From Cryobacterium inferilacus (GTDB taxonomy: Bacteria; Actinomycetota; Actinomycetes; Actinomycetales; Microbacteriaceae): a DNA stretch of 63,436 bases. The DNA lies in contig NZ_JAIEUL010000010.1 in NCBI RefSeq assembly GCF_019599185.1, positions 85,976 to 149,411 of the forward strand, in the 5' to 3' direction. The notes under the pieces are model-generated. The model was given only the letters and a program-made list of their open reading frames with translations, ran no database searches and was not told the DNA's origin. A program made the translations under genes and the position numbers. Of the stretch, positions 1 through 8,303 are shown piece after piece (position 1 is the first letter of the stretch; every line of letters starts with the position of its first letter).

Positions 1-1812
1 AACGAGAGCAGCGGACGCCTCATCATGACCGCAGCCGAGGGCAACACCCCGCACATCGGCGTCCCGGTGACCAACCGCGGAACCATCGAGACAACCTCCG
101 CAGTCTTCGGCGACACCCTCACCAACAACGGCACGTTCACCATCAAGCCGGATACCGACGCCGACTCCCCCACACAAGTTCACACCCTCGAACTCGGCAC
201 CGGATCGACCCTCCGCATTACCGTGGGGCGTTCGGACGCCGGCCCAGTGCTCGCCGGAACGCTCAGCCTCTCTTCCGAGAACCCGCTTGCACTCGCCGGG
301 ACCCTCGAGCTGGTGGGTGCCGAGGGCTACGCCCCCGTGGACGGCGACAACGTGCAGTTCCTTAGCCCCGTGACCGGCAAGTTCGCCGCGGTTACCACGA
401 CCATGGCGGGTTCCTGGCAGGCCAACTACGCGGGTGGGACCGTGTCCGTCGCCAACGGCAAACCACCTATTCGCAATACGGTTTTGCCCAAGATCGGCTC
501 CGCCACTCCGACGGTTGGTGTGAAGCTGTCCGCTGCTCCCGGATCGTGGTCTGTCGGTGCCCCCTCCTTCACCTACCAATGGTTCCGCAATGGCACCGCG
601 ATCAGCGGCGCAACGGTCGGGACCTACACACCGGTGGCTGCGGATGTGAGCACCAAGCTCTCCGTGCGCGTCACCGCGAAGCAGGACGGTTCGAAGGAAG
701 CCGCGGCGTCATCTGTCGCGTACACGGTCGCGGCGGGATCTCTGGGCTCGCCACCGAAGCCAACAGTCTCGGGCCAGGCCGTGGTCGCTCAGACGCTCAC
801 CGCGAAGCCCGGAACGTGGATGGCGGGTACCAAATTGACCTATCAATGGTTGCGTGACGGCACGGCGATCAGCAAGGCCAACGCGTCGACATACACGCTC
901 ACAGCCGCGGATGCCGGAAAGAAACTCGCAGTGAAGGTAACGGGGACGCTCGCCGGATACACCGGCGCATCCACGACGTCGACACCGACCAAGGCCGTTG
1001 CCGTCGCGACGCTGACCAGGGGCACGCCTACGATGTCGGGCAGCGTCGTGGTTGGGCAGACGGTCACCGCGAAGCCCGGAACGTGGACGGCCGGTACCAA
1101 GCTGACCTATCAATGGTTGCGTGACGGCACGGCGATCAGCAAGGCCACCGCGTCGACATTCACACTCACCGCCGCGGATGTGGGAAAGAAGCTCGCGGTG
1201 AAGGTAACAGGAACGCTCGCCGGGTACACCACAGTAACCCTGAGCAGTGTGCCGAAATCTGTAGCGATGGGCACACTGACGGCGGCCCAGCCGACCTTCT
1301 CCGGCACAGTGGCGGTCGGCTCTACCGTGACGGCGAAAACCGGCACTTGGAAGCCCACGCCGATGACGTTCAGGTACCAATGGCTCCGAGATGGGAAGGC
1401 CATCAGCGGAGCCACGGGGTCCACGTACAAGCTCGTGACGACCGACGCCGGCAAGAAGCTCACGGTTTTGCTCACCGGATCAAAAGCCGGCTACACATCG
1501 GTGACGAAGACGAGCGCTGCCATGTCGGTGCCGCTGCTCGCGCTGACAAAGACGCCCTCCCCCACGATCTCCGGCACCGGAAAGGTGGGTTCGACGCTGT
1601 CGGCGAAGCCGGGCACGTGGGCGCCATCCACCGTAAATCTCACCTATCAATGGCTGCGGGATGGGAAGTCCATCAGCGGGGCAACGAAGTCGGCGTACAA
1701 GCTTGTCGCGGCTGACGCCGGGAAGAAGGTCACCGTGAAGGTCACCGGCTCGAAGACTGGCTACAAGGCGATCGCGAAGACGAGCATGCCCACCCGAGCC
1801 GTGACCAAGTGA
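1..1812 (+). CDS. Secreted Ig-like repeat protein, C-terminal part (5' end outside window)
   Basis: The frame is open from base 1, so the start lies upstream. At least 603 residues are visible. The first ~150 residues are a Thr/Gly-rich beta-rich stretch resembling the stalk of a secreted or autotransporter-like surface protein. Five Ig-like repeats of about 89 residues follow, each with the core Y-Q-W-[LF]-R-[DN]-G-x-[AS]-I-S and an A-[AT]-D-[AV]-x-K-L-x-V signature. This repeat type is common in secreted adhesins and enzymes of Microbacteriaceae. No sortase motif or C-terminal anchor is visible; the protein ends after the last repeat. The role is probably adhesion or matrix; there is no catalytic domain in the visible part. 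Confidence 0.75.
   Translation, partial: NESSGRLIMTAAEGNTPHIGVPVTNRGTIETTSAVFGDTLTNNGTFTIKPDTDADSPTQVHTLELGTGSTLRITVGRSDAGPVLAGTLSLSSENPLALAGTLELVGAEGYAPVDGDNVQFLSPVTGKFAAVTTTMAGSWQANYAGGTVSVANGKPPIRNTVLPKIGSATPTVGVKLSAAPGSWSVGAPSFTYQWFRNGTAISGATVGTYTPVAADVSTKLSVRVTAKQDGSKEAAASSVAYTVAAGSLGSPPKPTVSGQAVVAQTLTAKPGTWMAGTKLTYQWLRDGTAISKANASTYTLTAADAGKKLAVKVTGTLAGYTGASTTSTPTKAVAVATLTRGTPTMSGSVVVGQTVTAKPGTWTAGTKLTYQWLRDGTAISKATASTFTLTAADVGKKLAVKVTGTLAGYTTVTLSSVPKSVAMGTLTAAQPTFSGTVAVGSTVTAKTGTWKPTPMTFRYQWLRDGKAISGATGSTYKLVTTDAGKKLTVLLTGSKAGYTSVTKTSAAMSVPLLALTKTPSPTISGTGKVGSTLSAKPGTWAPSTVNLTYQWLRDGKSISGATKSAYKLVAADAGKKVTVKVTGSKTGYKAIAKTSMPTRAVTK
799..1240 (+). repeat. Near-identical tandem repeat, 267-bp period, inside the Ig-like gene
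   Basis: The segment starting at 799 recurs at 1066, an offset of 267 bp (exactly 89 codons), with roughly 90% identity by eye. The other repeats of the gene are far more diverged. This points to a recent duplication of one Ig-like unit. Confidence 0.8.
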
Positions 1813-1860
1813 CTATACGGGACAGCCGAAGACCACACCACTAGCCGTCGGTAGAGGCCG

Positions 1861-1879
1861 TTTGGGCGGCCGGCCCAAA
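1861..1879. terminator. Inverted repeat 48 bp after the Ig-like gene
   Basis: TTTGGGC-GGCCG-GCCCAAA is a perfect 7-bp inverted repeat with a 5-nt spacer. It lacks a T tract, so termination is only a guess. The rest of 1813-2185 shows no gene I can support. Confidence 0.3.
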
Positions 1880-2185
1880 GTCGGCTGACCTAAGGATCGA
1901 CATCGGCCCCGGGCATTCATGCCGCGATCTGGTGTTCCAGGCGTCACGGGCGGGACAGGGCTGAGCGCCGATCCGTGCACGAGGAGTGTGCAGTACCCCC
2001 ACTTCGGCCTGGGCGCCGCAAACCAGGAAATGGCTTTTCCCTGCGCCATTGGCTCGTCAGTGACCGCTGATCTCGGCGGAGCAGCGCGACCAAACACGCC
2101 GCGATCGGGGCTGCGTTCACGAGTCCGCGGCATTCGAGCTACCGCGCCAGGTCCTCCGCGCTCCATAACAGTAAGAAAGCACCAC

Positions 2186-2986
2186 ATGCTCCGCACCAAA
2201 TCCCTGGGTTTCCGCACCGACCTGATGCTCCTGGCGCTGCAAGGCAGCACGATCACAAGGCAGGCGGATTTTCTGGTCGTCACGACCCCGACTAACCCCG
2301 ACTTCCATTGGGGAAACTTCGTGCTGCTCGACCGCCCACCAGCCACAGGTACCGCCGCAAGCTGGGCCGAACAGTTCGGCCGCTCGTTTCCGGGCGCACC
2401 GCATCTCTCGATCGGCGTCGACGGCACGGATGGCGCGGCCGGCGAACCGACGGACCTCGCCGAGGCTCAGCTCGAGGTCGACAGGTCCATCGTCCTGACT
2501 CGGTCGGAGCACGCGCCGATTCGACCGTCCCGTCCCACGCCAGGTGTCACTTTCCGCCGGCTCGACGTGGCTGACGACAGTGACTGGGCTCAGGCCGTTG
2601 CGCTCAGACGATCCAACGCCGCTGACATCCCCGGATACGCCGAGTTCACCAGGCAAAGAGTCGACGCGATGCGCGCACTCCAGCGAGCGCAGCACGGGTC
2701 CTGGTTCGGCGCGTTCCTCGACGGACACATGGTGTCCGGGCTCGGAATCTTCAGCGACGGAACCGGAACCGCCCGCTACCAATCGGTCGACACCCACCCG
2801 GAATTCCGCCGGCGCGGGTTCGCCGGGGCGCTCGTCCACGCCGCCGGCCGGTATGCCATCGACCACCTGGCGGCGACGACCCTCGTCATCGTCGCCGACC
2901 CCGACGATTCGGCCATCCGCCTCTATCGGGCCCTGGGCTTTACGGGCACCGAGATCCAAACCCAATTGGAGCGAGTCGCTCCGTGA
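2186..2986 (+). CDS. GNAT family N-acetyltransferase
   Basis: A 266-residue protein with a C-terminal GNAT fold. The acetyl-CoA loop is visible as V-D-T-H-P-E-F-R-R-R-G-F-A-G near residues 205-218, followed by the typical I-R-L-Y-R-A-L-G-F-T-G ending. The N-terminal ~130 residues are a less conserved domain of the kind seen in two-domain GNAT proteins. The start is ATG 2186: the frame is open further upstream but without good coding character. The substrate cannot be told from the sequence. The gene lies 37 bp before pdxY on the same strand and could be co-transcribed with it. Confidence 0.8.
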   Translation: MLRTKSLGFRTDLMLLALQGSTITRQADFLVVTTPTNPDFHWGNFVLLDRPPATGTAASWAEQFGRSFPGAPHLSIGVDGTDGAAGEPTDLAEAQLEVDRSIVLTRSEHAPIRPSRPTPGVTFRRLDVADDSDWAQAVALRRSNAADIPGYAEFTRQRVDAMRALQRAQHGSWFGAFLDGHMVSGLGIFSDGTGTARYQSVDTHPEFRRRGFAGALVHAAGRYAIDHLAATTLVIVADPDDSAIRLYRALGFTGTEIQTQLERVAP

Positions 2987-3023
2987 CAGGCCCCGGCTGT
3001 TCGAAGAGAGGAAGATTGATCCC

Positions 3024-3875
3024 GTGAAGATTCTCTCGATTCAGTCGGCCGTCGCTCACGGCCATGTTGGCAACTCGGCGGCCGTGTTCCCCCTCCAGCG
3101 CATCGGGATCGAGGTGCTGCCGGTGAACACGGTGAACTTCTCCAACCACACCGGGTACGGTGCGTGGCGCGGATCCCTCATCGCTCCCGAGGATGTGCAC
3201 GATGTGATTCTCGGCATCGAGGAGCGTGGGATGCTCCCCCAGATCGACGTGGTGCTCTCCGGTTACCAGGGCGGCACCGGCATCGGCGATGTCATCGTGG
3301 ATGCGGTGCAGCGGGTGAAGGCGGCGAACCCCTCGGCCATCTACGCGTGTGACCCGGTGATGGGCAACGCCAAGTCCGGCTGCTTCGTGGCGCCGGAGAT
3401 CCCCCACCTGCTGCGGGATCGTGTGGTCCCGGTGGCCGACATCATCACCCCGAACCAGTTCGAGTTGGGCTTCCTCACCGAAACCGAGCCGGCCACGTTG
3501 GACTCAACCCTCGCCTCCGTCGATCTCGCCCGCGCCATGGGGCCGAGCACCGTGCTCGTGACCAGCGTGGAGCGGCCCGACCGTGAGGCCGGCACCATCG
3601 AAATGCTCGCCGTGGATGCGGCCGGCGCGTGGATCGTGCAGACTCCCCACCTGCCGTTCAAGGCGAACGGGTCGGGCGATGTCACCGCGGCGCTGTTCTC
3701 GGCGCACTACCGCGCCACCGGTGACGCCGCGATGGCGCTGGAACGCACCGCGTCCAGCGTGTTCGACCTCATCGAGCTGACGTATCAGTCCGGTGAGAGA
3801 GAGCTGCAGCTCGTGCAGGCCCAGAACTTCTATGCTCACCCGCGCATGCAGTTCACCGCCCAGCGCGTGCGCTGA
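3024..3875 (+). CDS. pdxY: Pyridoxal kinase (PdxY type)
   Basis: A 283-residue ribokinase-fold enzyme that phosphorylates pyridoxal to PLP in the vitamin B6 salvage pathway (cytoplasmic). Family landmarks are the N-terminal I-L-S-I-Q-S-A-V-A-H-G-H-V-G-N-S-A, the D-V-V-L-S-G-Y-Q-G region, the C-D-P-V-M-G-N segment, T-P-N-Q-F-E-L, and the catalytic-site K-A-N-G-S-G-D-V near residue 215. The GTG start at 3024 gives the normal N-terminus, with GAGAGGAAG upstream. The last codons form the first copy of a 28-bp direct repeat (3843-3870) that recurs just before the agcS stop, so the present C-terminus may be rearranged. Confidence 0.92.
   Translation: MKILSIQSAVAHGHVGNSAAVFPLQRIGIEVLPVNTVNFSNHTGYGAWRGSLIAPEDVHDVILGIEERGMLPQIDVVLSGYQGGTGIGDVIVDAVQRVKAANPSAIYACDPVMGNAKSGCFVAPEIPHLLRDRVVPVADIITPNQFELGFLTETEPATLDSTLASVDLARAMGPSTVLVTSVERPDREAGTIEMLAVDAAGAWIVQTPHLPFKANGSGDVTAALFSAHYRATGDAAMALERTASSVFDLIELTYQSGERELQLVQAQNFYAHPRMQFTAQRVR
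3843..3870 (+). repeat. 28-bp direct repeat, copy 1 (end of pdxY)
   Basis: This 28-bp stretch, beginning CGCATGCAGTTC, encodes the last residues of PdxY. It recurs exactly at 4984-5011. The two copies bracket the 3894-4979 gene. Confidence 0.95.
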
Positions 3876-3893
3876 GCCCGCTAGCGTGGGTTG

Positions 3894-4979
3894 GTGAGCA
3901 CTCCCCTCGATCGATCCGCGACCGCCCTCAATGCGGATGCGTTGACCGCGCCGGTGCGCCCGCACCTGGTGCGTGAGCACGCCAACCGGCTCAAGAAGGG
4001 TCATCCGTCAACCGCCGGAGACACGTTCGCCTGGGTCCTGATCTCCGGCATCACTCTGGTCGTCGTCGTCCTGCTCGGTGTGGCGCTCCAGGACATCACT
4101 CGCGCGCCGGCCGGGGTCCCCATCGCCATCACGGTAGTCGCGCTGCTGGTTGCGGGCGGCATCGGGTTGTGGTGGCGACTGCGCAGCGCGCTCCGTGCCG
4201 GCCGAGAGCGTCGATACCGGCTGCAGGGTTTCGCCGCGGCGAACAGCATGACCTACCAGGATCAGGTAGCCGACCCGGAGCTTCCCGGGATGATCTTCTC
4301 CCTCGGTGCAGACCGCCTCGCCACGGATGTGCTGCGCACGACCGCGCCCCTCGTGGAATTCGGGCACCACCAGTACCTCGTCAAGTCAGGGAAGCACGCG
4401 GTGACCCAGCACTGGGGTTATGTCGCAATCACACTGGACAGCGCCCTGCCGCACATCGTGCTCGATGCCGTCGGGAACAACTCGGTCCTCGGGTCCAGCC
4501 TGCCGGTTTCGTTCACCGCAGCGCAGCGGCTTTCGCTGGAGGGTGACTTTGATCGGTACTTCGAGTTGAACTGCCCGGCAGGATACGAACGTGACGCGCT
4601 GTACCTCTTCTCCCCCGATGTCATGGCCCGATTCGTCGACCACGGCGCGCTGTTCGATATCGAAATCGTCGACAACACCCTGTTTCTCTACACGAGGGCG
4701 GCGGTCGTCACCCTCTCACCGAGCATGTGGGTGTGGCTGCTCGACACGGTGGCGGCCCTCAACATGAAGATCGCGCGGTGGGAGCGGTGGCGAGACGAGA
4801 AGAAGCCCGAGCCTGCTCAGCCCCAGCCCCTCGCGGCCGGCGAGGCCCCACCGCGCGCCGCGATGCAGCGCGGCGTGGCTCGTGAGGGTCGACGCCTCCG
4901 CACCCGCATGCGCGGGGTCTGGATAGTCGTTGGCGCAATCGCGTTCGGCCTGGTCGGGTACGTCCTGCAGACCGTCTGA
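3894..4979 (+). CDS. Hypothetical membrane protein
   Basis: A protein of about 361 residues of no family I recognise. Two hydrophobic segments lie near residues 45-65 and 75-95 (F-A-W-V-L-I-S-G-I-T-L and I-A-I-T-V-V-A-L-L-V). A soluble region of about 230 residues with mixed alpha/beta character follows, then a Pro/Ala-rich charged linker, then one C-terminal membrane segment (W-I-V-V-G-A-I-A-F-G-L-V-G-Y-V). Start GTG 3894 is chosen; TTG 3891 is adjacent. The Shine-Dalgarno is weak. The gene sits alone between perfect 28-bp direct repeats, which suggests it was inserted between convergent pdxY and agcS. Confidence 0.7.
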   Translation: MSTPLDRSATALNADALTAPVRPHLVREHANRLKKGHPSTAGDTFAWVLISGITLVVVVLLGVALQDITRAPAGVPIAITVVALLVAGGIGLWWRLRSALRAGRERRYRLQGFAAANSMTYQDQVADPELPGMIFSLGADRLATDVLRTTAPLVEFGHHQYLVKSGKHAVTQHWGYVAITLDSALPHIVLDAVGNNSVLGSSLPVSFTAAQRLSLEGDFDRYFELNCPAGYERDALYLFSPDVMARFVDHGALFDIEIVDNTLFLYTRAAVVTLSPSMWVWLLDTVAALNMKIARWERWRDEKKPEPAQPQPLAAGEAPPRAAMQRGVAREGRRLRTRMRGVWIVVGAIAFGLVGYVLQTV

Positions 4980-4983
4980 TCGC

Positions 4984-5011
4984 CGCATGCAGTTCACCGC
5001 CCAGCGCGTGC
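4984..5011 (+). repeat. 28-bp direct repeat, copy 2 (before agcS stop)
   Basis: Identical to 3843-3870. In this copy the PdxY reading frame continues as Q-R-V-P-stop, with the stop overlapping the agcS stop codon. This looks like the original pdxY end, displaced about 1.14 kb by the intervening segment. Confidence 0.95.
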
Positions 5012-5012
5012 C

Positions 5013-6512
5013 TTAGCGCGGTGCGCGAAGGCCGTCGCGGCCCTTGGCGGTGTGACCGCCGGTCGGGTGCACGTAGATCGGACCGGTGACGCTGGCCTCG
5101 TCCGCCCAGCACTCGATGCCGGTGACGTCGGGCATCAGTGCACGGGTGAAGACCGGATCGCGGCCCTCGCGTCGCTGGCGGGTGTAGTCCTTGAGCAGCC
5201 GGAAGGCGATGCCGGAGAGCAGGCCGATGGCGATGAGGTTGGTCAGGGCCATCAGCCCCATCACGCCGTCCGCGAAGTTCCAGATCAGGTCGGCGCCGGC
5301 GACAGATCCCACGAGCACCGCGCCGACGACGAGAACCCGGTACGCGGTGAGCACCCCGCGCCGCTTGGTGATGAACTGGATGTTCGACTGGCCGTAGTAG
5401 TAATTGCCGAGGATCGACGAGAAGGCCAGCAGGAAGATGATCACGCTCAGCGCGATGTTCGACCACGCCCCGAGAGTGCTCACTAGCGCGCCCTGGGTCA
5501 GGCCGATCCCTCGTTCGGCACCGGCCAGGTCTGGCACCGACACGAGGATGATGAAGGCCGTGATGGAGCAGACCAGGAAGGTGTCGAAGTAGACGCCGAG
5601 GGTCTGCACGAGTCCCTGCTTCACCGGGTGGGTGACCGCGGCACTGGCCGCCGCGTTCGGGGCAGACCCCAGGCCGGCCTCGTTGGAGAACATGCCGCGC
5701 TTGACGCCGGTGAGGATGATGTACCCGAACGCGGCACCGACAACCTCGTTGAAGCCCCAGGCAGAGGTGAAGATCTCGGCGAAGACCGGGCCGACCCGGT
5801 CGAGGTGCAGCGCCACGACAACCAGGCCAAGCAGCAGGTACGCCAGCGCCATGATGGGCACGAGCACCTGGGTGACGTGGGCGATCCGCCGCACCCCGCC
5901 GAAGACGACGAGGCCGGTCAGGACCGCGACACCCACGCCGATCGCCCACGGCAGCCAGGGCACATCGCCGCCGATGCTCGACGTCAGTGTCGCCGAGATG
6001 GTGTTGGCCTGCAACGAGCTGAACGCGAACGGGAAGCAGACGATCAGGATGACCGCGAACCACACGCCCAGCCAGCGAGCCTTGAGTCCGCGTTCCATGT
6101 AATAGGCGGGCCCGCCGCGAAAGCCGTCGGCGTCCCGCACCTTGAAGAGCTGCGCCAGGGAGGACTCGATGAAGCTGGATGCTCCGCCGACGAACGCCAT
6201 CATCCACATCCAGAACACCGCCCCGGGTCCGCCGACCGCGATGGCCGTGCCGACACCGGCGATGTTGCCCACTCCCACGCGCGATGCAGCCGAGATCGTG
6301 AACGCCTGGAACGCCGAGATCGACTGCGGTTCACCCGAGTCGGTCTGCGGCGTCTTGTCGGTCAGCGTGCGGAACATGTCCGGAATCAAACGGAACTGCA
6401 CCACCCCAGAGCGCACGGTGAAGTAGATCCCCAGACCCACCACAACAGGCAACACAATCCAGGTCCAGAGGTTGTCACCCCAGGTCAACAACCACTCGTT
6501 CACAGAATCCAT
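5013..6512 (-). CDS. AgcS/AlsT family amino-acid:Na+ symporter
   Basis: A 499-residue integral membrane carrier, the usual family length, with about 11 hydrophobic segments. Landmarks are the N-terminal L-W-T-W-I-V-L-P-V-V-V-G-L-G region and the conserved A-S-R-V-G-V-G-N-I-A-G-V-G-T-A motif. Others are P-G-A-V-F-W-M-W, the G-G-P-A-Y-Y-M-E-R-G loop, and G-M-F-S-N-E-A-G-L-G-S-A-P-N, all diagnostic of alanine/glycine:cation symporters. It imports small neutral amino acids driven by sodium. ATG 6512 gives the standard N-terminus. It is convergent with the preceding gene, and its stop codon lies 1 bp beyond the second 28-bp repeat. Confidence 0.93.
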   Translation of the reverse strand: MDSVNEWLLTWGDNLWTWIVLPVVVGLGIYFTVRSGVVQFRLIPDMFRTLTDKTPQTDSGEPQSISAFQAFTISAASRVGVGNIAGVGTAIAVGGPGAVFWMWMMAFVGGASSFIESSLAQLFKVRDADGFRGGPAYYMERGLKARWLGVWFAVILIVCFPFAFSSLQANTISATLTSSIGGDVPWLPWAIGVGVAVLTGLVVFGGVRRIAHVTQVLVPIMALAYLLLGLVVVALHLDRVGPVFAEIFTSAWGFNEVVGAAFGYIILTGVKRGMFSNEAGLGSAPNAAASAAVTHPVKQGLVQTLGVYFDTFLVCSITAFIILVSVPDLAGAERGIGLTQGALVSTLGAWSNIALSVIIFLLAFSSILGNYYYGQSNIQFITKRRGVLTAYRVLVVGAVLVGSVAGADLIWNFADGVMGLMALTNLIAIGLLSGIAFRLLKDYTRQRREGRDPVFTRALMPDVTGIECWADEASVTGPIYVHPTGGHTAKGRDGLRAPR

Positions 6513-6580
6513 CTCGCAAGTATGGCGAACGGGCCCAATAAACCAAGAATCACCGGGACGGTTCAGAAACCGATTCCGGC

Positions 6581-7195
6581 CTAGCTGAGTTGAGCCGTCG
6601 TCACACAGGTCGGGTCCTCAGCGCGAGTACCCAGCGGCAACTCGACGGAGCGCTCACCATCGTCGACGAGAACGGTGATGTCCAGTCCAGTTGGCAGTGC
6701 CACGTCGAAGAACCCGTTCTCGAAGGTGGTGATGTCGCCGTCGAAGAGCACCTTCTCGCTCGCGTCATCGCTGATAGTCACATGGAAATCCTCGTTACCG
6801 AGCTCGCCGACGCAGGTGGTGAGCGAGTGGTAGAAGCACTCGTGGGTGTCGGTCAGGTACGGCGCAATGGACAGGTGAAACTCGTCCTCAGGTAGCGCCA
6901 GGCTGACCTCCTCGCCCGCGCCGGCCAGCAAGAGTTCGTCGACGCGCACGGAGGCCATCAGGCCGTCCGGGCGCTCAGAGAGTGGCTGTGCCTGCAGCTG
7001 GTCGATCAGATCCGTCGCGGAGGCCGGGGCCCCAAGGTCGTATTTCGCCAATATCGCGTTCGCGTCAGCGCCGAGACCGGCGGATGCGCCGGTGCCGGCC
7101 GAGGCGTTGTCCGCCCCGCCGTCGGCGGCGCAGGCGGTAAGGGACAGGAGAAGAATCAGCGCAGCGAAGCTCGCCGCAGTTTTTGATGGAAGCAT
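6581..7195 (-). CDS. cueP: CueP-like periplasmic copper-binding lipoprotein
   Basis: A 204-residue protein. The N-terminus has a lipoprotein signal with lipobox L-L-S-L-T-A-C near residue 21. The mature part carries the CueP hallmark C-F-Y-H-S-L-T-T-C-V-G-E-L (near residues 120-132) and a C-terminal D-P-T-C-V. CueP proteins bind copper outside the cytoplasm in Salmonella and many actinobacteria. The assignment rests on this motif and on context: the next genes (a small DUF6153-like protein and a DUF305 lipoprotein) are typical copper-island members. A 17-bp CsoR-like palindrome lies 83 bp upstream of the start, so copper induction is likely. Confidence 0.8.
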   Translation of the reverse strand: MLPSKTAASFAALILLLSLTACAADGGADNASAGTGASAGLGADANAILAKYDLGAPASATDLIDQLQAQPLSERPDGLMASVRVDELLLAGAGEEVSLALPEDEFHLSIAPYLTDTHECFYHSLTTCVGELGNEDFHVTISDDASEKVLFDGDITTFENGFFDVALPTGLDITVLVDDGERSVELPLGTRAEDPTCVTTAQLS

Positions 7196-7277
7196 GCTCC
7201 TAGCGTGGGCGCATCCGCTAGGTGGCCGTAGTGACCAAAGACCCGGCGCCGCAGACTCCCAGTTTCGGTCAGGGCCA

Positions 7278-7294
7278 ATACGCCCAGGGGGTAT
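7278..7294. promoter_or_regulatory. CsoR-like copper operator, site A
   Basis: ATACGCCCAGGGGGTAT, a 17-bp near-perfect palindrome, lies between divergent cueP (start 7195) and the small gene at 7337. It matches sites at 51835 and 55087 in length, spacing and half-sites. Confidence 0.75.
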
Positions 7295-7336
7295 CCGGTT
7301 TTCTCACGTAGTGTGCTCAGTAGGGAGGTGACGGTC

Positions 7337-7576
7337 TTGACACCCCAGGAGACTCTGCCGGAAGGCCCGCGGTGGCCTGCTTGGCGTGCGTGTGTGGCCA
7401 CGTTCGTCCTCGCCATCGCGATAATCGGTGGGCTACTCGCGATGCACACCATCACCGTGGACCACGCTATGCACTCCCCTGCATACGGCAGGACTCAAGC
7501 CGCCCACCCATCTCATGCGGTCGCCGTCGGCGGCGAGGACGATACCCTCATCCTCTTGTCGATCAGCCGCGTCTGA
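7337..7576 (+). CDS. Small single-span membrane protein, DUF6153-like
   Basis: A 79-residue protein. TTG 7337 is chosen as start because TAGGGAGGTG lies 8 bp upstream and the product begins M-T-P-Q-E; a GTG 24 bp upstream overlaps that ribosome site. One membrane segment is visible (V-A-T-F-V-L-A-I-A-I-I-G-G-L-L), followed by M-H-T-I-T-V-D-H-A-M-H, a His/Met-rich stretch suited to metal binding outside the membrane. Such short proteins (DUF6153) often accompany DUF305 and copper genes in actinobacteria. It is the first gene of a likely two-gene unit with the DUF305 lipoprotein and has CsoR-like site A 43 bp upstream. The family name is tentative. Confidence 0.6.
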   Translation: MTPQETLPEGPRWPAWRACVATFVLAIAIIGGLLAMHTITVDHAMHSPAYGRTQAAHPSHAVAVGGEDDTLILLSISRV

Positions 7577-7644
7577 AGTGCATCGCCAACCCGCCTCGCA
7601 CACCACTCGGACCGCACCACTGACCTGATCGAATGAGAAGAACA

Positions 7645-8253
7645 ATGACTACTCGCACCATCGCGCTCGCCACGACAGCTGCCATCGCAACGGCCCTGCT
7701 CGCCGGCTGCACCACTACGCCCGCAGACATGCCCGGCAACGGCGTGGGACAAAACTCATCCGCCAGCCCAGAGGCAACGTCCGCGTCCGACGCACACAAC
7801 AACGCCGATGTGATGTTCTCCATGATGATGATCCCCCATCACCAGCAAGCGGTGGAGATGGCGGACATGATCATCGGCAGGAGCGGCATCAATCCCCGGA
7901 TCACCGAACTCGCGCAGAAGATCAAAGACGCTCAGCAACCCGAGATAGTTCAGATGGAAGGCTGGCTGGACGCCTGGGGCGTCGGGGCGCCGAACGACAT
8001 GCTGGATGACATGGATCACGGGAATGGCATGATGTCGGACGGCGACATGTCCGAGCTGGAGTCAGCCTCCGACGCTGATGCCGGGCGCATCTTCCTGGAG
8101 CAAATGATCGAGCACCATGAGGGCGCCATTGACATGGCCGCCGACGAGGTCGAAAACGGTCAGTATCCCGACACGATCACGCTGGCCGAGAACATCATCA
8201 CGAGCCAGACCGCGGAGATCAAGGTTATGACCGGCCTTCTGAACGCTGGCTAG
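7645..8253 (+). CDS. DUF305 copper-linked lipoprotein
   Basis: A 202-residue protein. The N-terminal signal ends in lipobox L-L-A-G-C (near residue 22), so it should be anchored outside the membrane. The DUF305 four-helix domain is marked by M-M-I-P-H-H-Q-Q-A-V-E-M-A near residues 65-77 and E-Q-M-I-E-H-H-E-G-A-I-D-M near residues 152-164. These paired His-His motifs are thought to bind metal. A Met-rich loop (D-M-D-H-G-N-G-M-M) lies between them. ATG 7645 is preferred over ATG 7633, as it has AGAAG close upstream. It follows the DUF6153-like gene and should share its copper control. Confidence 0.88.
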   Translation: MTTRTIALATTAAIATALLAGCTTTPADMPGNGVGQNSSASPEATSASDAHNNADVMFSMMMIPHHQQAVEMADMIIGRSGINPRITELAQKIKDAQQPEIVQMEGWLDAWGVGAPNDMLDDMDHGNGMMSDGDMSELESASDADAGRIFLEQMIEHHEGAIDMAADEVENGQYPDTITLAENIITSQTAEIKVMTGLLNAG

Positions 8254-8303
8254 ACAACCAGCCCACCCCCTGAAGGCAAACGAATCGGGGGGGGGTGTAT
8301 CCG

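Noticed and set aside
8263..8295. C-rich tract and nine-G run as a strong terminator between the DUF305 and XdhC genes
   Set aside because: The pairing is short and imperfect with a long loop and no T tract; at most a weak terminator.
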